This document shows, in pieces, positions 26,372 to 35,109 of a stretch of DNA of 64,000 nucleotides; the stretch's first letter is position 1; every line of letters begins with the position of its first letter. A model generated the notes under the pieces. The model was given only the letters and a program-made list of their open reading frames with translations. It was not told the DNA's origin and did not search any database. Made by a program: the position numbers and the translations under genes. The DNA lies in contig NZ_JAIGNM010000003.1 of NCBI RefSeq assembly GCF_019711495.1, forward strand, positions 372,001-436,000. Direction: 5' to 3'. Origin of the DNA: Qipengyuania xiamenensis (lineage in GTDB: Bacteria; Pseudomonadota; Alphaproteobacteria; Sphingomonadales; Sphingomonadaceae).

Positions 26372-26444
26372 GCGTGCCGGAGGGGCTGACATTCCGCCGC
26401 CCGCTTCCCATATCATTGGCCATATCCTCGGAACATACAGCTTT

Positions 26445-26470
26445 GGCTAACCTTCATAAGGTAGCCTTTC
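26445..26470 (+). terminator. intrinsic terminator after DUF1192 gene
   Basis: GGCTA-a-CCTT (26445-26454) pairs with AAGG-TAGCC (26458-26466) around a CAT loop, followed by TTTCCCTT. A second hairpin, CTCGCA-CTGC-TGCGAG at 26476-26491, follows and lies in the clpA leader. Confidence 0.7.
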
Positions 26471-26513
26471 CCTTGCTCGCACTGCTGCGAGTCCCCTGAA
26501 AAGCAGAGACCAG

Positions 26514-28910
26514 ATGCCTAGTTTTGCCGCGAATCTCGAAAAGACCCTCCACGCCGCCCTCACCGACGCGGGCGAGCGGCGTCATGAATACGCCACGCTC
26601 GAGCACCTGCTGCTCGCGCTGATCGGCGACGAGGATGCAGCGGCGGTCATGGCCGCCTGCGGGGTCGACACGGGCGAACTGGCTGCGGTCGTGAAGCAGT
26701 ATCTCGAACAGGAATACCAGTCGCTCAAAAGCGACGACGGCGCCGATCCGCAGCCCACCGCCGGTTTCCAGCGCGTGATCCAGCGCGCCATCCTGCATGT
26801 CCAGTCTTCGGGCAAGGACACGGTCACCGGCGCAAACGTGCTGGTCGCCCTGTTCTCCGAACGTGACAGCTATGCCGTCTATTTCCTGCAGCAGCAGGAC
26901 ATGAGCCGCCTCGATGCGGTGAGCTATATCAGCCACGGTATCGGCAAGGGCGGCAAGCAGGTCGAGAACAAAAGCCCGCAGGGCGCCGAAGAAGGTGCAG
27001 CTGCCGAACCGGGCGCAGAAGGCGGCAAGCCTGGCGAGAAGAAGGAAACGGCGCTCGACCAGTTCACGGTCAACCTCAACCAGAAGGCAGAGGACGGCCG
27101 GATCGACCCGCTGATCGGTCGCGGGCCTGAAGTGGACCGCACGGTCCAGATCCTTTGCCGCCGTTCGAAGAACAATCCGCTCTACGTGGGCGATCCGGGC
27201 GTGGGTAAGACCGCGATTGCCGAAGGTCTTGCGCGCAAGATCGTCGAAGGCGACGTGCCCGACGTGCTCGAAGACGCAGTGATCTACTCGCTCGACATGG
27301 GCGCGCTGCTTGCCGGCACGCGCTATCGCGGCGACTTCGAGGAACGCCTGAAGCAGGTCGTCAACGAACTCGAGGACATGCCCGAGGCGATCCTCTTCAT
27401 CGACGAGATCCACACCGTGATCGGTGCCGGCGCGACCAGCGGCGGGGCGATGGACGCTTCGAACCTGTTGAAGCCCGCGCTGTCCAGCGGCAGCATTCGC
27501 TGCATCGGGTCAACGACTTACAAGGAATTCCGCAACCACTTCGAGAAAGACCGCGCATTGCTGCGGCGCTTCCAGAAGATCGACGTCAACGAGCCGACGA
27601 TCGAGGATACGATTGCGATCCTGAAAGGCCTGCGTTCGGCCTTCGAGGAACATCACAAGGTCAAGTACACGCCCGACGCGCTCAAGACCGCCGTCGAGCT
27701 GTCGGCGCGTTACATCAACGACCGCAAGCTGCCCGACAAGGCGATCGACGTCATCGACGAAGTCGGCGCGATGCAGATGCTGGTGCCACCCAGCCGCCGC
27801 AAGAAGAAGATCACCGCCAAGGAAATCGAAGCGGTCATCGCCACCATGGCGCGGATCCCGCCCAAATCGGTGTCGAGCGACGACAAGAAGGCGCTCCAGA
27901 ACCTCGACCGCGACCTGAAGCACGTCGTGTTCGGGCAGGATGCTGCCGTCGACAAGCTTTCGACCGCGATGAAGCTTTCGCGTGCAGGCCTGCGCGATCC
28001 GGACAAGCCGATCGGCTCGTTCCTGTTCTCCGGCCCGACCGGCGTCGGCAAGACCGAAGTCGCGCGCCAGCTCGCCAGCATCATGGGCATCGAACTGAAG
28101 CGCTTCGACATGTCCGAATACATGGAGCGTCACAGCGTTTCGCGTCTGATCGGTGCGCCTCCGGGCTATGTCGGATACGACCAGGGCGGCCTGCTCACCG
28201 ATGCCATCGATCAGAACCCGCATTGCGTGTTGCTGCTCGACGAAATCGAGAAGGCGCATCCCGACCTCTTCAACATCCTGCTGCAGGTGATGGATAACGG
28301 CCGCCTGACCGACCATCACGGCAAGACGGTCGACTTCCGTAATGTGGTGCTCATCATGACCACCAATGCGGGCGCGTCGGACATGGCCAAGCAGGGCATC
28401 GGCTTTGGCGACGTGTCGAAGGAAGATGCGAGCGAGGAAGCGGTGAAGCGCATGTTCACCCCCGAATTCCGCAACCGCCTCGATGCGATCGTGCCCTTCG
28501 GCTACCTCGGCAAGAGCACCGTTGCCCGCGTCGTCGACAAGTTCATCCTCCAGCTGGAACTGCAGCTGGCCGAACAGAATGTCGACATCCAGTTCGACAA
28601 GGAAAGCCGCGCATGGCTCGCCGACAAGGGCTATGACAAGCTCTACGGTGCCCGCCCGATGGGCCGCCTGATCCAGGAAAAGATCAAGCAGCCGCTCGCG
28701 GAAGAACTGCTGTTCGGCAAGCTTTCTGATGGCGGCGAGGTTTCGGTGACGATGAAGGACGGCAAGCCCGCATTCGAACTCACTCCTGCCCCGCCAAAGG
28801 CCAAGGCTGAGCCCAAGAAGAAAGCCTCAGCGAAGAAGAAGGCCGCGCCCAAGAAGAAGCCCGATGCCGGCGCCAGCGAGAGCAAAGGCGGCGACAAGGA
28901 CGAAGGCTAA
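26514..28910 (+). CDS. clpA: ATP-dependent Clp protease ATP-binding subunit ClpA
   Basis: 798 residues, longer than the roughly 750-760 of most ClpA. The N-terminal Clp_N double repeat (1-150) is followed by AAA-1 with Walker A GDPGVGKT near residue 226 and Walker B ILFIDEIH near 295. AAA-2 has Walker A GPTGVGKT near 509 and LLLDEIEKAH near 572. The ClpP-docking loop is present as QGIGFG near 630. The extra length is a C-terminal Lys/Ala/Pro-rich tail of about 45 residues with repeated KKKA blocks. It unfolds substrates for ClpP. No clpS precedes it, unlike many proteobacteria. A terminator follows at 28951. Confidence 0.97.
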   Translation: MPSFAANLEKTLHAALTDAGERRHEYATLEHLLLALIGDEDAAAVMAACGVDTGELAAVVKQYLEQEYQSLKSDDGADPQPTAGFQRVIQRAILHVQSSGKDTVTGANVLVALFSERDSYAVYFLQQQDMSRLDAVSYISHGIGKGGKQVENKSPQGAEEGAAAEPGAEGGKPGEKKETALDQFTVNLNQKAEDGRIDPLIGRGPEVDRTVQILCRRSKNNPLYVGDPGVGKTAIAEGLARKIVEGDVPDVLEDAVIYSLDMGALLAGTRYRGDFEERLKQVVNELEDMPEAILFIDEIHTVIGAGATSGGAMDASNLLKPALSSGSIRCIGSTTYKEFRNHFEKDRALLRRFQKIDVNEPTIEDTIAILKGLRSAFEEHHKVKYTPDALKTAVELSARYINDRKLPDKAIDVIDEVGAMQMLVPPSRRKKKITAKEIEAVIATMARIPPKSVSSDDKKALQNLDRDLKHVVFGQDAAVDKLSTAMKLSRAGLRDPDKPIGSFLFSGPTGVGKTEVARQLASIMGIELKRFDMSEYMERHSVSRLIGAPPGYVGYDQGGLLTDAIDQNPHCVLLLDEIEKAHPDLFNILLQVMDNGRLTDHHGKTVDFRNVVLIMTTNAGASDMAKQGIGFGDVSKEDASEEAVKRMFTPEFRNRLDAIVPFGYLGKSTVARVVDKFILQLELQLAEQNVDIQFDKESRAWLADKGYDKLYGARPMGRLIQEKIKQPLAEELLFGKLSDGGEVSVTMKDGKPAFELTPAPPKAKAEPKKKASAKKKAAPKKKPDAGASESKGGDKDEG

Positions 28911-28950
28911 TCCTTCCGGCCGATTCGCCAAGCGAAGCGAAATGTGATTG

Positions 28951-28983
28951 AACCTCCCCCGCTCACTGCAGGGGAGGTTTTTT
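28951..28983 (+). terminator. clpA terminator overlapping the ribosome site of the next gene
   Basis: AACCTCCCC (28951-28959) pairs perfectly with GGGGAGGTT (28971-28979), followed by a run of six T at 28978-28983. It is a textbook intrinsic terminator for clpA. The 3' arm GGGGAGG is also the only Shine-Dalgarno for the S9 peptidase, whose ATG is at 28985. Confidence 0.9.
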
Positions 28984-28984
28984 C

Positions 28985-31024
28985 ATGCGTATCGCCTTGG
29001 TTTTCGCGCTGTCACTGGGAATTGCGGCACCGGCCGCCGCGCAGGACGCGCCCCAGCGCAACTTTACCGTCGACGACCTGTTCGGCCTGACCGTTGCCGC
29101 CGATCCGCAGATCAGCCCGGACGGCCGGCAGATCGCCTATGTCAGGCGCACCAATGATATCATGACCGATGCTGCGGTGAGTTCGATCTGGCTGGTCGAT
29201 GCATCGAGCGGTGCGCAGACGCCGCTTGTGACCGGCGAAGGATCGCACACCAGCCCGCGCTGGTCGCCGGACGGCACACGGCTCGCCTATGTTTCGACCG
29301 AGAGCGGCGGCGGCCCCGAATTGCACGTTCGCTGGATGGCGAGCGGTGTGAGCGCCAATATCACCGCCCTTCCCGAAGCACCCGGCGCGATCAGCTGGTC
29401 GCCCGACGGCACGCGCATCGCCTATTCCGCCCGCGTCCCGGGCGAAGGACTGAAGCTCGGCAAAACCCCCACGAAGCCTGAAGGCGCTGAATGGAAGGCC
29501 CCGCTGCAGGTCATCGACAAGGTGACCTATCGCTTCGACGGTGGAGGCTATGCCCGCCCCGGCACGTCGCAGATCTTCGTCGTCGATGCGACCGGCGGCG
29601 CACCGCGCCAGCTGACCTTCGGCGAGTACGACAATGGTGGTAGCGTCGAGTGGAGTCCCGACGGCCGCACGCTGCTGTTCTCGGCCAATCGCCGCGAGGA
29701 CTGGGAGCTGGAACCCTATGGCGGCGAGATCTACGCGCTCGATGTCGCCAGCGGCGGCATTCGCGCGCTGACCAGTCGCAACGGTCCCGACTTCGGTGCG
29801 CAATATTCGCCGGACGGCAGAAGCATCGCCTATCTCGGCTTCGACGATCTCGGGAATGCCTTCGACCAGACCAATCTCTACGTGATGGACGCGGACGGCT
29901 CGAATTCGCGGCAGGTCGCCGCCTCGCTCGACCGCGGTATCGACGGCATCGAATGGACCGATGCAGGCCTGTTCGCCAGCTTCGAGGAAGACGGCGAGCA
30001 CCGCGTCGCCAAAATCGGCCTCAATGGCAAGGTCGACCGGCTGCCCGCGCGTATCGGCAGCACCTATTACGCCCTGCCCTATACCGGCGGCGAATGGTCG
30101 GTGAGCGATCGCGGCACCGTTGCCTTCACGACCGCCAGCGCCACGCGCCCGACCGATATCGGCGTCACGACCTCGCGTGGGACGCGCCAGCTGACGCAGC
30201 TCAACGACCTGAAGCTTTCGGGCAAGGCGCTGGGCGAGACGCGGGAGCTTGCGGTCACCGCACCCGACGGCACGGCCATCCCTGCATGGATCATGCTGCC
30301 CCCGGGCTATGTCGAGGGCACGCGTGTCCCCATGGTGCTGGAAATGCATGGCGGACCCTATGCCGCCTACGGCCCCGAATTCTCGGTCGACTACCAGCTC
30401 TATGGCGCGGCCGGATATGCAGTCGTCTTCTCGAACCCGGGCGGTTCGACCGGATACGGCGAGGCATTTGCCGACCGGATCGAGGACAATTACCCGATCA
30501 GCAATTTCGACGAGCTGATGGCAGTGGTCGATGCCGCCGTTGCACAGGGCATAGCCGATCCCGACAATCTCTTCGTCACCGGCGGATCGGGCGGCGGTGT
30601 GCTGACGGCATGGCTTGTCGGCAAGACCGACCGGTTCAAGGCGGCGGCGACGCACAAGCCGGTGATCAACTGGACCAGCCAGGCGCTCATGGCCGACGGC
30701 ACGCCCTTCTTCGGCCGCTACTGGCTCGGCGCGTTGCCGTGGGAAGACCAGGCGCAGTATTGGGAGCGTTCGCCTCTTAGCCTCGTCGGCAATGTGAAGA
30801 CGCCCACGCTCGTGCTGGTCGGTGCGGAAGATTACCGCACGCCGCGCAGCGAGGCGGAGCAGTATTACGGCGCCCTGAAGCTCGCCGGTGTCGATACCGC
30901 GCTGGTGATCACCCCGGGGTCGAGCCACAACAATCTCAGCCAGAGCCCCAGCCAACAGGCCGCGCGGACCACTGCCGTGATCGACTGGTTCGACAAGTAC
31001 CGGAAGGGCGAAGACTCCGAGTAG
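28985..31024 (+). CDS. secreted S9 family (prolyl oligopeptidase type) serine peptidase
   Basis: 679 residues. A signal peptide (MRIALVFALSLGIAAPAAAQ) indicates export to the periplasm. Residues about 25-420 form a TolB/WD-like beta-propeller with repeated SPDGR/SPDGT blocks. The alpha/beta-hydrolase domain follows, with catalytic S535 in GGSGGG, D616 in GAEDYRTP and H648 in GSSHNN. It should cleave short peptides, dipeptidyl- or acylaminoacyl-peptidase style. Its Shine-Dalgarno lies in the 3' arm of the clpA terminator, an unusual arrangement. Its own terminator covers the start of the next gene. Confidence 0.94.
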   Translation: MRIALVFALSLGIAAPAAAQDAPQRNFTVDDLFGLTVAADPQISPDGRQIAYVRRTNDIMTDAAVSSIWLVDASSGAQTPLVTGEGSHTSPRWSPDGTRLAYVSTESGGGPELHVRWMASGVSANITALPEAPGAISWSPDGTRIAYSARVPGEGLKLGKTPTKPEGAEWKAPLQVIDKVTYRFDGGGYARPGTSQIFVVDATGGAPRQLTFGEYDNGGSVEWSPDGRTLLFSANRREDWELEPYGGEIYALDVASGGIRALTSRNGPDFGAQYSPDGRSIAYLGFDDLGNAFDQTNLYVMDADGSNSRQVAASLDRGIDGIEWTDAGLFASFEEDGEHRVAKIGLNGKVDRLPARIGSTYYALPYTGGEWSVSDRGTVAFTTASATRPTDIGVTTSRGTRQLTQLNDLKLSGKALGETRELAVTAPDGTAIPAWIMLPPGYVEGTRVPMVLEMHGGPYAAYGPEFSVDYQLYGAAGYAVVFSNPGGSTGYGEAFADRIEDNYPISNFDELMAVVDAAVAQGIADPDNLFVTGGSGGGVLTAWLVGKTDRFKAAATHKPVINWTSQALMADGTPFFGRYWLGALPWEDQAQYWERSPLSLVGNVKTPTLVLVGAEDYRTPRSEAEQYYGALKLAGVDTALVITPGSSHNNLSQSPSQQAARTTAVIDWFDKYRKGEDSE

Positions 31025-31034
31025 GGATATTTGC

Positions 31035-31076
31035 GGCGCGCCCGTCGTTGAACCGGCGATGGGCGCGCCCTTTTCT
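31035..31076 (+). terminator. S9 peptidase terminator covering the exonuclease start codon
   Basis: GGCGCGCCCGTCG (31035-31047) pairs with CGATGGGCGCGCC (31057-31069), with one G-T wobble, followed by CTTTTCTT. The ATG of the downstream exonuclease (31059-31061) lies within the 3' arm. The hairpin is a strong intrinsic terminator candidate for the peptidase gene. Confidence 0.8.
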
Positions 31077-32090
31077 TGGATCAAACCCGAACCGCACGGG
31101 ATCTATATCGAACCGGCCGATTGCTGGGTCGATCCTTCGCGCGCGGTCGATCATGCGCTGGTGACGCATGGTCATGCAGACCATGCACGCGGCGGACATG
31201 GCCGCACGGTGGCGACGCCCGAAACGCTGGCGATCATGGAACTGCGCTATCGCACTGGCGCCGAGGACGATGCCGGCCAGATCCCGCACAGGGCTGTACC
31301 GGTCGAATATGGCGAGACGATCCGTCTCAAGGGCGGCGTCGACGCGACCTATGTGCCGGCAGGCCATGTGCTGGGCAGTGCGCAGATCCTGCTCGAGCAT
31401 GCGGGTGAACGGGTTGTCATCACCGGCGATTACAAGCGCCGCGCCGATCCGACTTGCCCGCCCTTTGAAGTCGTTCCCTGCGACATCTTCATCACCGAGG
31501 CGACATTCGGCCTCCCGGTCTTCTGCCATCCGCCGATCGAGGAAGAGATGGCCAAGCTGCTCGACCGGTTGAAGGCCCATCCCGACCGCTGCGTGCTCGT
31601 GGGCGCCTATGCCCTGGGCAAGGCGCAGCGGGTGATCGCAGAGCTGCGTGCAGCCGGACACAAGGATCCGATCTACCTTCACGGCGCGATGGAGAAGATG
31701 TGCCGCCTCTACGAAGAGCATGGCGTCGACCTCGGCGAATTGCGTCTGGTGGCCGACTATTCGAAGGACGACATGCGCGGCGCGATAGTCGTCTGTCCGC
31801 CCAGCGCGCTCAACGACCGCTGGAGCCGGCGCCTGCCCGACCCGATCACTGCCATGGCGAGCGGCTGGATGCGCGTCCGCCAGCGCGCCCGCCAGCGCAA
31901 TGTCGAATTGCCGCTGGTTATCTCCGACCACGCCGACTGGGGCGAACTCACGCGCACGATTCTGGAAGTCGACGCGCATGAGAACTGGATCACGCACGGG
32001 CGCGAGGATGCGCTGCTGCGGTGGTGCCAGCTCCACCAGCGCCGCGCCCGCGCGCTCGCGCTGGTCGGCTATGACGACGAGGACGATTGA
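31059..32090 (+). CDS. ligase-associated DNA exonuclease (metallo-beta-lactamase fold)
   Basis: 343 residues. The metallo-beta-lactamase/beta-CASP nuclease motif THGHADHARGG is near residue 37. Further metal ligands are in PAGHVLGSAQ, ITGDYKRR and the C-terminal SDHADW. Members of this group are encoded next to an ATP-dependent DNA ligase and linked to repair of DNA cross-links and breaks. The ATG at 31059 is the only standard start near the conserved N-terminus (SWIKPEPHGIYIEPADCW), but it sits inside a terminator hairpin with no clear Shine-Dalgarno. The ligase begins three bases after the stop. Confidence 0.9.
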   Translation: MGAPFSWIKPEPHGIYIEPADCWVDPSRAVDHALVTHGHADHARGGHGRTVATPETLAIMELRYRTGAEDDAGQIPHRAVPVEYGETIRLKGGVDATYVPAGHVLGSAQILLEHAGERVVITGDYKRRADPTCPPFEVVPCDIFITEATFGLPVFCHPPIEEEMAKLLDRLKAHPDRCVLVGAYALGKAQRVIAELRAAGHKDPIYLHGAMEKMCRLYEEHGVDLGELRLVADYSKDDMRGAIVVCPPSALNDRWSRRLPDPITAMASGWMRVRQRARQRNVELPLVISDHADWGELTRTILEVDAHENWITHGREDALLRWCQLHQRRARALALVGYDDEDD

Positions 32091-32093
32091 GGC

Positions 32094-33686
32094 GTGGAAG
32101 AGTTCGCCGCCCTCATCGACGCGCTGGTCTATACGCGCAGCCGCAACGAGAAATTGCGACTGATCGCAGAGTATCTGCGGGCTACGCCCGATCCGGACCG
32201 TGGGTGGGCGCTTGCTGCGTTGTCGGACGGGCTCGACTTCCCAGCGGTGAAAAGCTCGACCATCCGCAATTTGCTCAAGGACCGGGTCGACCCGGTGCTG
32301 TGGACGCTTAGCCGTGACTTCGTGGGCGATACCGCCGAGACGGCAAGCCTGCTCTGGCCCGCGCCAGACGAACCTCCCTCCCCGCCTTCGGTCAGCGAGA
32401 CGGTCGAACTGTTGTCCGCAATGAACCGCAAGAGCGTGACAACTGAGCTGCCCAAGCTCTTGGACAGGCTCGATTCTTCGGGTCGCTATGCCTTGTTGAA
32501 ACTCGCCACGGGCGGCATGCGCATCGGCGTCTCTTCGCGCCTCGCCAAGACGGCATTTGCGCAAGGCTTCGACGTCGACGTCGACGAGGTCGAGGAGTAC
32601 TGGCATGGCCTGACGCCGCCCTACGCAGAGCTTTTCGCCTGGGCGGCCGACGGCGCCGATCCGCCCGATATCGAGAACCTGCCCACCTTCCGCCCCTTCA
32701 TGCTCGCGCATCCGCTCGAGGAGACGGTGGTCGACCTCGAGGACTATGCTGCAGAGTGGAAATGGGACGGTATCCGCGTGCAATTGGTGCGGGCTGGCGG
32801 TGAAACACGGCTCTATTCGCGCTCGGGGGACGATATTTCGCCCACCTTTCCCGAGTTGCTCGACGTCCTGCCGATGAATGCGGTGCTCGACGGCGAATTG
32901 CTCGTGCGCGGCAGCACGCAGGGCGGCGAGGCAGGCGGCGCAGCCAGTTTCAATGCGCTCCAGCAGCGGCTCGGCCGCAAGACCGTTTCGAAAAAGATGC
33001 TCGCCGAATATCCGGCTTTCGTGCGGCTCTACGACGTCCTGCTGCTCGACGGCGAGGACCTGCGCCCCCTCCCCTGGGAAAAGCGACGCGGGCAGCTCGA
33101 AGCATTGGCGTCACGCTTGCCGAAGTCGCATTTCGACATCAGCTCCATCGTCGAAGCGACTGATTTCGAGCACTTATCACAGATTCGTGAAGGCAGCCGC
33201 GAGGATGCAATCGAAGGGCTGATGCTCAAGCGCAAGGACAGCCCCTACATCGCCGGGCGGCGCGTGGGATACTGGTACAAGTGGAAGCGCGACCCGCTGT
33301 TGGTCGACTGCGTGCTGATGTATGCCCAGCGCGGCAGCGGCAAGCGGTCGAGCTTCTTCTCCGACTACACTTTCGGGTGCTGGGACGGCGATCCCGACAA
33401 GGGCGCGGACCTGCTGCCCGTCGGCAAGGCCTATTCGGGCTTCACCGACGAGGAACTGAAGAAGATCGATCGCCACGTCCGCCAGAACACCATCAACCGC
33501 TTCGGCCCAGTACGCGAGACGGAGAAGAAACTCGTCTTCGAAGTCGCCTTCGACAGCGTGCACGAGAGCAAGCGCCACAAGTCAGGGCTCGCCATGCGCT
33601 TCCCCCGCATCCATCGCATCCGCTGGGACAAGCCGCCGCACGAAGCCGACCGGATCGAGGCATTGCGCGCGCTCATCGCCGATTGA
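32094..33686 (+). CDS. cisplatin damage response-type ATP-dependent DNA ligase
   Basis: 530 residues with three parts: an N-terminal helical DNA-binding domain (1-210), the nucleotidyltransferase core and the OB fold. The adenylated Lys is in motif I, EWKWDGIR. LYSRSGDDISPTFPE is motif Ia, LDGELLVRG motif III, EGLMLKRKDSPY motif IV and YWYKWKRD motif V. It seals nicks using ATP and is distinct from the NAD-dependent replicative LigA. The GTG start at 32094 follows the exonuclease stop by three bases. The Lhr-type helicase and PdeM phosphoesterase that often complete this operon are not present. Confidence 0.93.
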   Translation: MEEFAALIDALVYTRSRNEKLRLIAEYLRATPDPDRGWALAALSDGLDFPAVKSSTIRNLLKDRVDPVLWTLSRDFVGDTAETASLLWPAPDEPPSPPSVSETVELLSAMNRKSVTTELPKLLDRLDSSGRYALLKLATGGMRIGVSSRLAKTAFAQGFDVDVDEVEEYWHGLTPPYAELFAWAADGADPPDIENLPTFRPFMLAHPLEETVVDLEDYAAEWKWDGIRVQLVRAGGETRLYSRSGDDISPTFPELLDVLPMNAVLDGELLVRGSTQGGEAGGAASFNALQQRLGRKTVSKKMLAEYPAFVRLYDVLLLDGEDLRPLPWEKRRGQLEALASRLPKSHFDISSIVEATDFEHLSQIREGSREDAIEGLMLKRKDSPYIAGRRVGYWYKWKRDPLLVDCVLMYAQRGSGKRSSFFSDYTFGCWDGDPDKGADLLPVGKAYSGFTDEELKKIDRHVRQNTINRFGPVRETEKKLVFEVAFDSVHESKRHKSGLAMRFPRIHRIRWDKPPHEADRIEALRALIAD

Positions 33687-33733
33687 CGGTATGCTCCCAG
33701 CCGCTAGGTCTTGGCGGCACACGGGAGAGTCGA

Positions 33734-34246
33734 ATGACCCACAAGGATTTGATCGTAAACGCGCACCTCAACATGCTGGGGACGCTCGAAGGATTGCTGG
33801 CCAAGGCCGCCTCGCACGAAAAGGGCGATGAACTGCTCGGCGCCAAGCTTGCCGACGACATGCTGCCGCTTTCGACCCAGGTACGCTTCCTCTGCAACAT
33901 GCCGGGCGAGGCCATGGGCCGGCTGATCGGGCTCGACTTCAAATCGTCGGAAGACGATCCCGAAACGATTGCCGATGCGCGCAGCATGATCGAGACACGC
34001 AAGGCCGAGGTCGAAAAGTGGTCGCAGCACAATTTCCTCGACGAAGACGAGATGATCGAGCTGGTCATTCCCAACGGCATGACCTTCGACCTGACGGCCG
34101 GCGAATATGTGCGCGACTGGGCGGTGCCGCAGTTCTACTTTCATGCGACGACCGCCTACGCGATCCTGCGCAGCGAAGGGCTGGAGATCGGGAAGGCCGA
34201 TTTCGTCGGCTACATGTTCAAATATTTGCGCCAGCCTGCGGGCTAA
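33734..34246 (+). CDS. DUF1993 family protein
   Basis: 170 residues. The helical fold resembles DinB-type four-helix bundles, with signatures MLGTLEGLLAKAASH, LPLSTQVRFLCNMPGEAMGRL and the C-terminal FYFHATTAYAILRSEG. No catalytic residues are known for the family and its function is unknown. I chose the ATG at 33734, after GGGAGAG, over the longer frame that begins inside the ligase gene. The stop codon overlaps the stop of the convergent DUF167 gene in a shared CTAA. Confidence 0.87.
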   Translation: MTHKDLIVNAHLNMLGTLEGLLAKAASHEKGDELLGAKLADDMLPLSTQVRFLCNMPGEAMGRLIGLDFKSSEDDPETIADARSMIETRKAEVEKWSQHNFLDEDEMIELVIPNGMTFDLTAGEYVRDWAVPQFYFHATTAYAILRSEGLEIGKADFVGYMFKYLRQPAG

Positions 34247-34524
34247 CGGGTAATCCGGAGCACTTTCTGGCGCGAGGTCTGGCCCCGTAACAGCTCGACC
34301 CTGCTCGGCGCGATGCCGAGCGCCTTGGCGACCACGGCGATGACCGCATCATTGGCGGCGCCATCCTGCGGTTTCGCCCGTGTTTTTACCGCGAGTTGGC
34401 CTTCGAGAAGGCTCACGTCGTCGGTCCGCGCCCCCGGCGTAACGTGCACCTTCAGCTGGCCGCGGTCGTCGATGAGAGATTTGATTTCGCTCGCCGCCGG
34501 AAGGGCTGGCCTTGGCCGAGCCAT
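34243..34524 (-). CDS. DUF167 (YggU) family protein
   Basis: 93 residues. The compact alpha/beta fold is marked by LKVHVTPGARTDDV, VKTRAKPQDGAANDAVIAVV and RVELLRGQTSRQKVLRI. The function is not established. It is the last gene of the leftward hemB-GNAT-GNAT-carbonic anhydrase-DUF167 unit, beginning three bases after the carbonic anhydrase stop. Its own stop overlaps the DUF1993 stop. Confidence 0.9.
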   Translation of the reverse strand: MARPRPALPAASEIKSLIDDRGQLKVHVTPGARTDDVSLLEGQLAVKTRAKPQDGAANDAVIAVVAKALGIAPSRVELLRGQTSRQKVLRITR

Positions 34525-34527
34525 AGG

Positions 34528-35109
34528 TTAGCCGAGCGCCGCCGCGACGGCTTTCGAATGGTGCTTGGCGTTCTCTGCGTAATGCGCGGTGCCCATGCGC
34601 ATGCCGGCAACCGCCATATCGTCGAGATCGCGCATCTTGCGCGCGGGGCGGCCGCCCCACAGCTCGCGCTCACCCATAACCTTGCCTTCGGTAAGCATCG
34701 CGCCGGCTGCCAGCATGGCGTCGCTGCCGATCACCGCCTTGTTCATGGCAATCGCGCCGAGCCCTACGAAACCGCGATCCTCGATCCGGCAGCCATGCAC
34801 CATCGCCATGTGGCCGATCAGCACGTCGTCGCCGATGATCAGCGGGCTGCCATCGGGATCGCCCGGACGTTCGGGGTCGCAGTGGAGCACGCTCCCGTCC
34901 TGCACATTGGTCCGCTCGCCGATCACGATGCGGCTGACGTCGGCGCGCAGCACGCAATTGTACCAGATCGAGCTTCCCGCCCCGATGGTGACGTCGCCGA
35001 TGATCGTGCAGCCGGGCGCGATGAAGGCGCTCTCGTGAATCTGCGGGGTCTTACCGTGGATCGGTACGATATTGACGCCCGGTCTGTCGCTTGGGGGACG
35101 CGTGGTCAT
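34528..35109 (-). CDS. gamma-type carbonic anhydrase family protein
   Basis: 193 residues of left-handed beta-helix hexapeptide repeats (for example IIGDVTIGAGSSIWYNCVL). The metal-ligand histidines are in VLHCDP and in LIGHMAMVHGC, at the expected spacing. Members bind zinc or iron, and some hydrate CO2. Activity here is not certain, since several family members lack it. The start at 35109 overlaps the GNAT stop by ATGA and is preferred to the five-residue-longer form. Confidence 0.9.
   Translation of the reverse strand: MTTRPPSDRPGVNIVPIHGKTPQIHESAFIAPGCTIIGDVTIGAGSSIWYNCVLRADVSRIVIGERTNVQDGSVLHCDPERPGDPDGSPLIIGDDVLIGHMAMVHGCRIEDRGFVGLGAIAMNKAVIGSDAMLAAGAMLTEGKVMGERELWGGRPARKMRDLDDMAVAGMRMGTAHYAENAKHHSKAVAAALG

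Noticed and set aside
29012..31084. Long open frame on the minus strand opposite the S9 peptidase
   Set aside because: It mirrors the high-GC codon pattern of the peptidase, has no recognisable motif, and the peptidase on the other strand has an intact catalytic triad and signal peptide.
30936..32783. 615-codon open frame on the minus strand across the exonuclease and ligase genes
   Set aside because: It spans two well-supported genes on the other strand and their junction, is rich in His/Arg/Asp as expected for an antisense shadow, and has no domain.
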